A DNA stretch of 8,294 nucleotides from Anaerolineae bacterium (GTDB lineage Bacteria > Chloroflexota > Anaerolineae > B4-G1 > DUEL01), in assembly GCA_016926575.1 (NCBI GenBank), contig JAFGOJ010000011.1, positions 1 through 8,294 on the forward strand, given 5' to 3'. Position 1 is the stretch's first letter. Each line of letters begins with the position of its first letter. The notes under the pieces were generated by a model that was not told the origin of the DNA, did not search any database, and worked only from the letters and a program-made list of their open reading frames with translations. Position numbers and translations under genes: made by a program. Shown here piece by piece: positions 5,482 to 8,294 of this stretch.

Positions 5482-5949
5482 TTACAGATACGGTTGCAAC
5501 AGCTCCAAAATGTGGGCCAGCGGCGCGACGTCGGCCGCGTCGAATTGGGCCAGCTTGTTGGAGTCGATGTCCAACACCGCAACGACGGCATCTCCCTTCA
5601 GCACCGGCACCACGATCTCGCTCTTGGAACGCGGGTCGCAGGCGATGTGCCCGGGGAACTGCTCCACGTCGGGCACGACCACCGGCTGCCGGGTGCGCAC
5701 GGCGTGCAGACACACGCCGCGCCCGCGCAACACCTGGCACGCCACCGGCCCCTGATACGGCCCCACGTGCAATTCGTCTTCCCCCGCTACGACGTAGAAC
5801 CCGGTCCAGAACGGGTGGCTCATCTTGTGGTGCAGCACGGCGCAGATTGTGGCCATCGCCGCGGTCAGGCTGGGCGATTTGCCCTCGATCAAGTCCTTCA
5901 ACTGCGCGTAGATGCGTTCGTAGCGGTCGCTGCGTCTCTGGTCACTCAT
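5482..5949 (-). CDS. msrC: Free methionine-(R)-sulfoxide reductase (GAF domain)
   Basis: This 155-residue single-GAF protein matches fRMsr (E. coli MsrC/YebR), which reduces free L-methionine-(R)-sulfoxide to methionine with thioredoxin-type reductants, repairing oxidised amino acid in the cytosol. Landmarks are FWTGFYVVAGEDELHVGPYQG (47-67), the three redox cysteines C71, C80 and C104 (equivalent to C84, C94 and C118 of E. coli), GHIACDPRSKSEIVVPV (100-116), and VLDIDSNKLAQFDAADV (125-141). All three cysteines are present, so it is probably a true reductase rather than only a signalling GAF. ATG at 5949 begins just before the conserved region and gives family length. Its Shine-Dalgarno is weak, and the upstream CBS-ACT gene ends 8 bases away, so translation is probably coupled. 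Confidence 0.93.
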   Translation of the reverse strand: MSDQRRSDRYERIYAQLKDLIEGKSPSLTAAMATICAVLHHKMSHPFWTGFYVVAGEDELHVGPYQGPVACQVLRGRGVCLHAVRTRQPVVVPDVEQFPGHIACDPRSKSEIVVPVLKGDAVVAVLDIDSNKLAQFDAADVAPLAHILELLQPYL

Positions 5950-5957
5950 ACTGCTCG

Positions 5958-6629
5958 CTAGTCACCGCAGGCGGGCAGCGTGCAGAAGCGCGCGTCCAGC
6001 AGCTTCACCTCGGCGCCCAGCGCCTTCATCGCGGCGACCAGTTCGTCCTCCGAAAGGTTCGCCACGCGGACGACGATCTCGCGGTTGGTCGGGTCCTCGC
6101 CCATCATCGTCCCCAAGGCGGTGATGTTCCCCTGCATCTCTGCGATCCGGCCGGTGATCCGCGCCAGCATGCCCGGCTGCTCGGGGATGAGCATGCTCAG
6201 CCGCACTCCGCTTTCACGTGCCCCGAACATCTCCAGGAAGATCTTGAACATGTCGGTCTCGGTGATGATGCCCACCAGTTTATCGCCCTGGATCACCGGC
6301 AGCCCGCCGATCTTGTTGTCGGCCATGATGCGCGCGGCCTCTTCCAGCGGCGTGTCTTCGGTGACGGTGATCACGTTGCGGGTCATGATGTCCTTCATCT
6401 TGATCTTGGAGAGCAGGTAAGGGATTTCGTAGATGCTTAGGGTCGTGGCCGGCGAAGGCGAGACCTTCAGTAGGTCCAGCTCCGACACGATACCTGTCAA
6501 CTTCCCATGCTTGTCGGTGATGGGCAGGCGGCGCACACTCTGGTTGCGCATCAATTGCAGCGCCTCGTCGACCGATGCGTCTTCGTGAATCGTGACGGGG
6601 CGGCGGGTCATTCTTTCTCCTACTAGCAT
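5958..6629 (-). CDS. CBS-CBS-ACT domain protein (AcuB-like)
   Basis: The 223-residue product has a CBS pair, CBS1 about 1-58 (MTRRPVTIHEDASVDEALQL) and CBS2 about 76-134 (MKDIMTRNVITVTEDTPLEEA, GGLPVIQGDKLVGIITETD), then an ACT-like domain from about 142 (LSMLIPEQPGMLARITGRIAE) to 208. The order and length match the AcuB family of Bacillus, where it is linked to acetoin use. CBS pairs usually bind adenosyl nucleotides and ACT domains bind amino acids, so it is probably a small-molecule-sensing regulator with no enzyme activity of its own. Two in-frame starts are each preceded by a Shine-Dalgarno: ATG 6629 (TAGGAGGA, 5-bp GGAGG core, 6-base gap) and ATG 6611 (GTAGGAG, then AAAGA). I give the first, longer form. 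Its target is unknown. Confidence covers domain identity; function is inferred only. Confidence 0.92.
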   Translation of the reverse strand: MLVGERMTRRPVTIHEDASVDEALQLMRNQSVRRLPITDKHGKLTGIVSELDLLKVSPSPATTLSIYEIPYLLSKIKMKDIMTRNVITVTEDTPLEEAARIMADNKIGGLPVIQGDKLVGIITETDMFKIFLEMFGARESGVRLSMLIPEQPGMLARITGRIAEMQGNITALGTMMGEDPTNREIVVRVANLSEDELVAAMKALGAEVKLLDARFCTLPACGD

Positions 6630-6662
6630 CTTTGTCCTCCTACATGAAATGATTTAATGTCA

Positions 6663-6702
6663 ATTGTACGTTCATTGTACACGAAAACAGGCTTTAAGCC
6701 AA
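6663..6702 (-). promoter_or_regulatory. Candidate promoter with helical-phase direct repeat upstream of the CBS-ACT gene
   Basis: On the minus strand, TTGGCT (6697-6702) and TACAAT (6674-6679) are 17 bases apart, giving a plausible sigma70 promoter (3 of 6 and 5 of 6 consensus matches) that starts near 6667, 38 bases before the coding region. Its -35 box overlaps the end of ssnA. The same stretch contains ATTGTAC twice on the + strand (6663-6669 and 6674-6680), exactly 11 bases apart, one helical turn, overlapping the -10. That could be an operator. The segment is AT-rich compared with its surroundings. Confidence 0.4.
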
Positions 6703-8016
6703 TCGATTCCAGGCTGCCAGCGCCAGTTCCCGCGAGCGAGCGGTGATGGCCGCCTCGTCCAGCGTCAGCAGTGTTCGGTCGCGCATCAAGACGCGGCCCG
6801 CGCAGACGGTGGCGGTGACGGCCGACGCCTCCAGCCCGAACAGCAGGTGCCAGGGCAGGTTGCCGGCGCTCAGAGGCGTGGTGGGATGGTAGTCCAAGAA
6901 AACCAGGTCGGCCGAGGCACCGGCAGTCAGTTCGCCCAGGCGCAGGTCGGGCCAGAAGATGCGGGCCAGGGCGGCGTTGTTTTCGTAGGCCAGTTGCATC
7001 ACCAGGTCGCCGGGCATGGCCTGCGGGTCTCGTTGTGCCAGTTTGTGCAGCAGGTAGGCGGCTTTCATCTCGGCGACCATGTTGTTCGAGAAGCCGTCGT
7101 TGCCCAGGCCGACGCGGACGCCCGCCGCGACCATTGCCTCTACCCGCGCCACGCCCACGGCGTTGTTCATGTTCGAGCGCGGCTGGTGGGTGACCCAAGT
7201 GCCCGTTTCGGCCAACGCGTCGATCTCCTCGTCGTCGACGTGGACGCAGTGGACGGCAATCGTCTGTGGCCCCAGTACCCCCGCGTCGCGCAGCCGGTGC
7301 ACGACGCGCCGCCCGCTCTTGCGCAGGGCATCCTGCTGGTCGGCGGCGTCTTCGGCCACGTGAACGTGGAAGCCCAGCCCGCGTCCGGCAGCCGCAGCGA
7401 CGCAGTCGGCCAACGTCTCGTCGCAGAGAGTCAGCGAGGCGTGCAGGCCGAACGAGGCGGCGAGCATGGGCGGTGCGACCTGGGCGAAGCGCACGTTCTC
7501 GGCGATGCCCGCCTGCGCGCGCGCCGGCCCGTCCCGGTCGGTGACCTCGTAGCACAGTGAGGCGCGCAGCCCGGCCTCCTGCACCGCCGTGGCGATGACG
7601 TCCAGGCTGCCATCGATGGCGTTGGGGCTGGCGTGGTGGTCGAACAGCGTCGTCGTGCCGTGGCGGATCGCATCGACCAGGCAGACCAGGGCCGACGCGC
7701 GCACGTCCTCGGGTGTGAGCACCTTGTCCAGCCGCCACCACAGGCGCTCCAGGATTTGGGGGAAATTCTGCGGCGCTGCGCCTGGGATGGCCATCCCGCG
7801 CGCGAATGCGCCGTAGAAGTGCGTGTGCGCGCAGATGCTGGCGGGCATGACCAGTTGACCGCCGGCGTCCCACCGCTCCACGTGGGGGTAGCGGGTCGCC
7901 AGCTCCGCCGTCGCGCCGACGGCGGCGATGGCGTCGCCCTCGATCAACACCGCGCCGTCTTCGATCAGACGGGGTTCAGCTCCCAACGTCGCTACCTTCG
8001 CGTGTGTTACCAGCAT
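6694..8016 (-). CDS. ssnA: SsnA-type metal-dependent aminohydrolase
   Basis: This 440-residue amidohydrolase-superfamily enzyme closely follows E. coli SsnA (442 residues). Shared features include the metal motif HTHFYGAFARGM (64-75; H64, H66), NLWWRLDK-like ERLWWRLDKVL (90-100), LFDHHASPNAIDGSL (124-138), CYEVTDRDG (155-163), HVHVAEDAADQQDAL (217-231), the metal His in AVHC (H256), QPRSNMNNAVG (278-288) and the metal Asp in GNDGFSNNM (D307). The HxH, H, H and D ligands of a TIM-barrel deaminase are therefore complete. In enteric and gut bacteria SsnA belongs to the anaerobic purine-degradation cluster; the other members of that cluster are not in this window. ATG 8016 is preceded by GGAGGTG (8021-8027) at a 4-base gap after that motif. 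That ribosome-binding site touches a palindromic insertion. Transcription of ssnA may continue into the CBS-ACT gene. Confidence 0.93.
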   Translation of the reverse strand: MLVTHAKVATLGAEPRLIEDGAVLIEGDAIAAVGATAELATRYPHVERWDAGGQLVMPASICAHTHFYGAFARGMAIPGAAPQNFPQILERLWWRLDKVLTPEDVRASALVCLVDAIRHGTTTLFDHHASPNAIDGSLDVIATAVQEAGLRASLCYEVTDRDGPARAQAGIAENVRFAQVAPPMLAASFGLHASLTLCDETLADCVAAAAGRGLGFHVHVAEDAADQQDALRKSGRRVVHRLRDAGVLGPQTIAVHCVHVDDEEIDALAETGTWVTHQPRSNMNNAVGVARVEAMVAAGVRVGLGNDGFSNNMVAEMKAAYLLHKLAQRDPQAMPGDLVMQLAYENNAALARIFWPDLRLGELTAGASADLVFLDYHPTTPLSAGNLPWHLLFGLEASAVTATVCAGRVLMRDRTLLTLDEAAITARSRELALAAWNRLA

Positions 8017-8020
8017 GCTT

Positions 8021-8027
8021 CACCTCC
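8021..8027 (-). promoter_or_regulatory. ssnA Shine-Dalgarno, also left target-site copy
   Basis: On the minus strand this reads GGAGGTG, with AAGC before the ssnA ATG. The same seven bases (CACCTCC on +) recur at 8183-8189, directly on the far side of the palindromic element. Insertion appears to have hit the ribosome-binding site and duplicated it, so the gene keeps a good site. Confidence 0.75.
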
Positions 8028-8182
8028 AGTAACTGCTCAGCTTACGCTTCGCAGTTGTCTTTCCCGCCGCGAAAAAGGGGGAGCGGGGGTTTTGCGGGCG
8101 GCGAAGCCGCCCGCAAAACCCCCATCTTTTCCCCTCGACGCGCCAGGCGGGTAACTGCCAGGCGCACAGCCTGAGCAGTTAC
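8028..8182. mobile_element. 155-bp palindromic MITE-like insertion element
   Basis: The outer ends are GTAACTGCTCAG (8029-8040) and CTGAGCAGTTAC (8171-8182), a perfect 12-bp terminal inverted repeat. The centre is a perfect 18-bp inverted repeat, 8085-8102 against 8106-8123, with a 3-base loop. The right end also folds separately (GGTAACTGC with GCAGTTACC and CAGGC with GCCTG, 8150-8183), and the left end folds on AACTGC with GCAGTT (8031-8056), giving a three-hairpin layout. Flanking it are 7-bp direct repeats CACCTCC (8021-8027, 8183-8189), as expected of a target duplication. It encodes no protein, so movement would need a transposase supplied elsewhere. A half copy lies at 4261-4323. Confidence 0.8.
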
Positions 8183-8191
8183 CACCTCCCG

Positions 8192-8294
8192 CTCTTTGGG
8201 ATTTCGTGTGGTGGGGCATTAGGAGTGGGGGTTTGGGCGGGCGTAGCCCGCCCAAACCCCCACATCTGCCCCCCTTCCACGCGAAATCCCAGAG
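8192..8294. repeat. Second large palindrome with related core, truncated by window end
   Basis: A perfect 18-bp inverted repeat (8225-8242 against 8246-8263, loop GTA) is nested inside imperfect outer arms: GGGATTTCGTGTGG (8198-8211) pairs with CCACGCGAAATCCC (8277-8290) with one wobble, and CTCT with AGAG outside that. The core shares the pattern of five G, three or four T, then G/C-rich half-site with the 8085-8123 core, but the outer arms are different. It begins 2 bases after the target copy of the first element and may extend past the window. It could be a related mobile repeat or a strong bidirectional terminator. Confidence 0.7.

Noticed and set aside
6659..6664. TTGACA on the minus strand as the -35 of the CBS-ACT promoter
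   Set aside because: No -10-like sequence occurs at the right distance; the site would fall on the ribosome-binding site.
6623..7873. 416-codon open frame on the minus strand overlapping ssnA
   Set aside because: Its product is an Arg/Ala/Gly/Pro-rich low-complexity chain with no motif, typical of a high-GC shadow frame. The overlapping frame has a full SsnA match.
8085..8123. Central palindrome as a standard intrinsic terminator for ssnA-strand or opposite transcription
   Set aside because: The following T-run is only four bases on + and is displaced on -; terminal repeats and the flanking duplication fit an insertion element better, though it may still stop transcription.
8029..8294. CRISPR-like or phage attachment array
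   Set aside because: There are no evenly spaced short repeats with unique spacers and no cas or integrase gene; the repeats are nested inverted repeats.

Overview
The window reads as chromosomal DNA of a GC-rich bacterium, most likely a member of the Chloroflexota (Anaerolineae-like). This is inferred from the high GC, the Thr/Pro-linker protein with an NBR1-type Ig domain, the protein sequences of Tat, L21, L27 and L31, and large GC-rich palindromic repeats. No 16S rRNA or other decisive marker is present. It looks like ordinary core genome, with a cluster of repeat elements at the right edge.

Bases 1-5462 are transcribed rightward. First comes the 3' part of a membrane-anchored surface protein (proline-rich N-terminus, one membrane helix, Thr/Pro linker, NBR1-Ig domain, new C-terminal domain). 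Next is a complete Tat export set, tatA-tatB-tatC. A near-ideal sigma70 promoter (2445-2472) then drives rplU-rpmA-rpmE (ribosomal proteins L21, L27, L31), closed by a strong intrinsic terminator (3634-3671). After this come tdk (thymidine kinase) and two tandem hpt-type purine phosphoribosyltransferases, a nucleotide-salvage group.

Bases 5482-8016 are transcribed leftward and converge on the second hpt across a short GC hairpin. In transcription order they are ssnA (amidohydrolase of the purine-degradation type), an AcuB-like CBS-CBS-ACT protein, and msrC (free methionine-R-sulfoxide reductase).

Bases 8021-8294 hold no gene. They contain a 155-bp palindromic insertion element with 12-bp terminal inverted repeats and a 7-bp target duplication that is itself the ssnA Shine-Dalgarno sequence, followed by a second large palindrome cut by the window end. 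A degenerate half copy of the first element lies at the 3' end of tdk and supplies its last 17 codons and stop.

The most notable points are: ribosomal protein L31 carries a C-terminal domain matching the RNA polymerase alpha-CTD; the palindromic element duplicated a ribosome-binding site on insertion; the same repeat has been captured as the tdk C-terminus; and the tandem hpt pair includes one copy with a Trp in place of the purine-stacking Phe. I did not find a new defence or mobile gene system.
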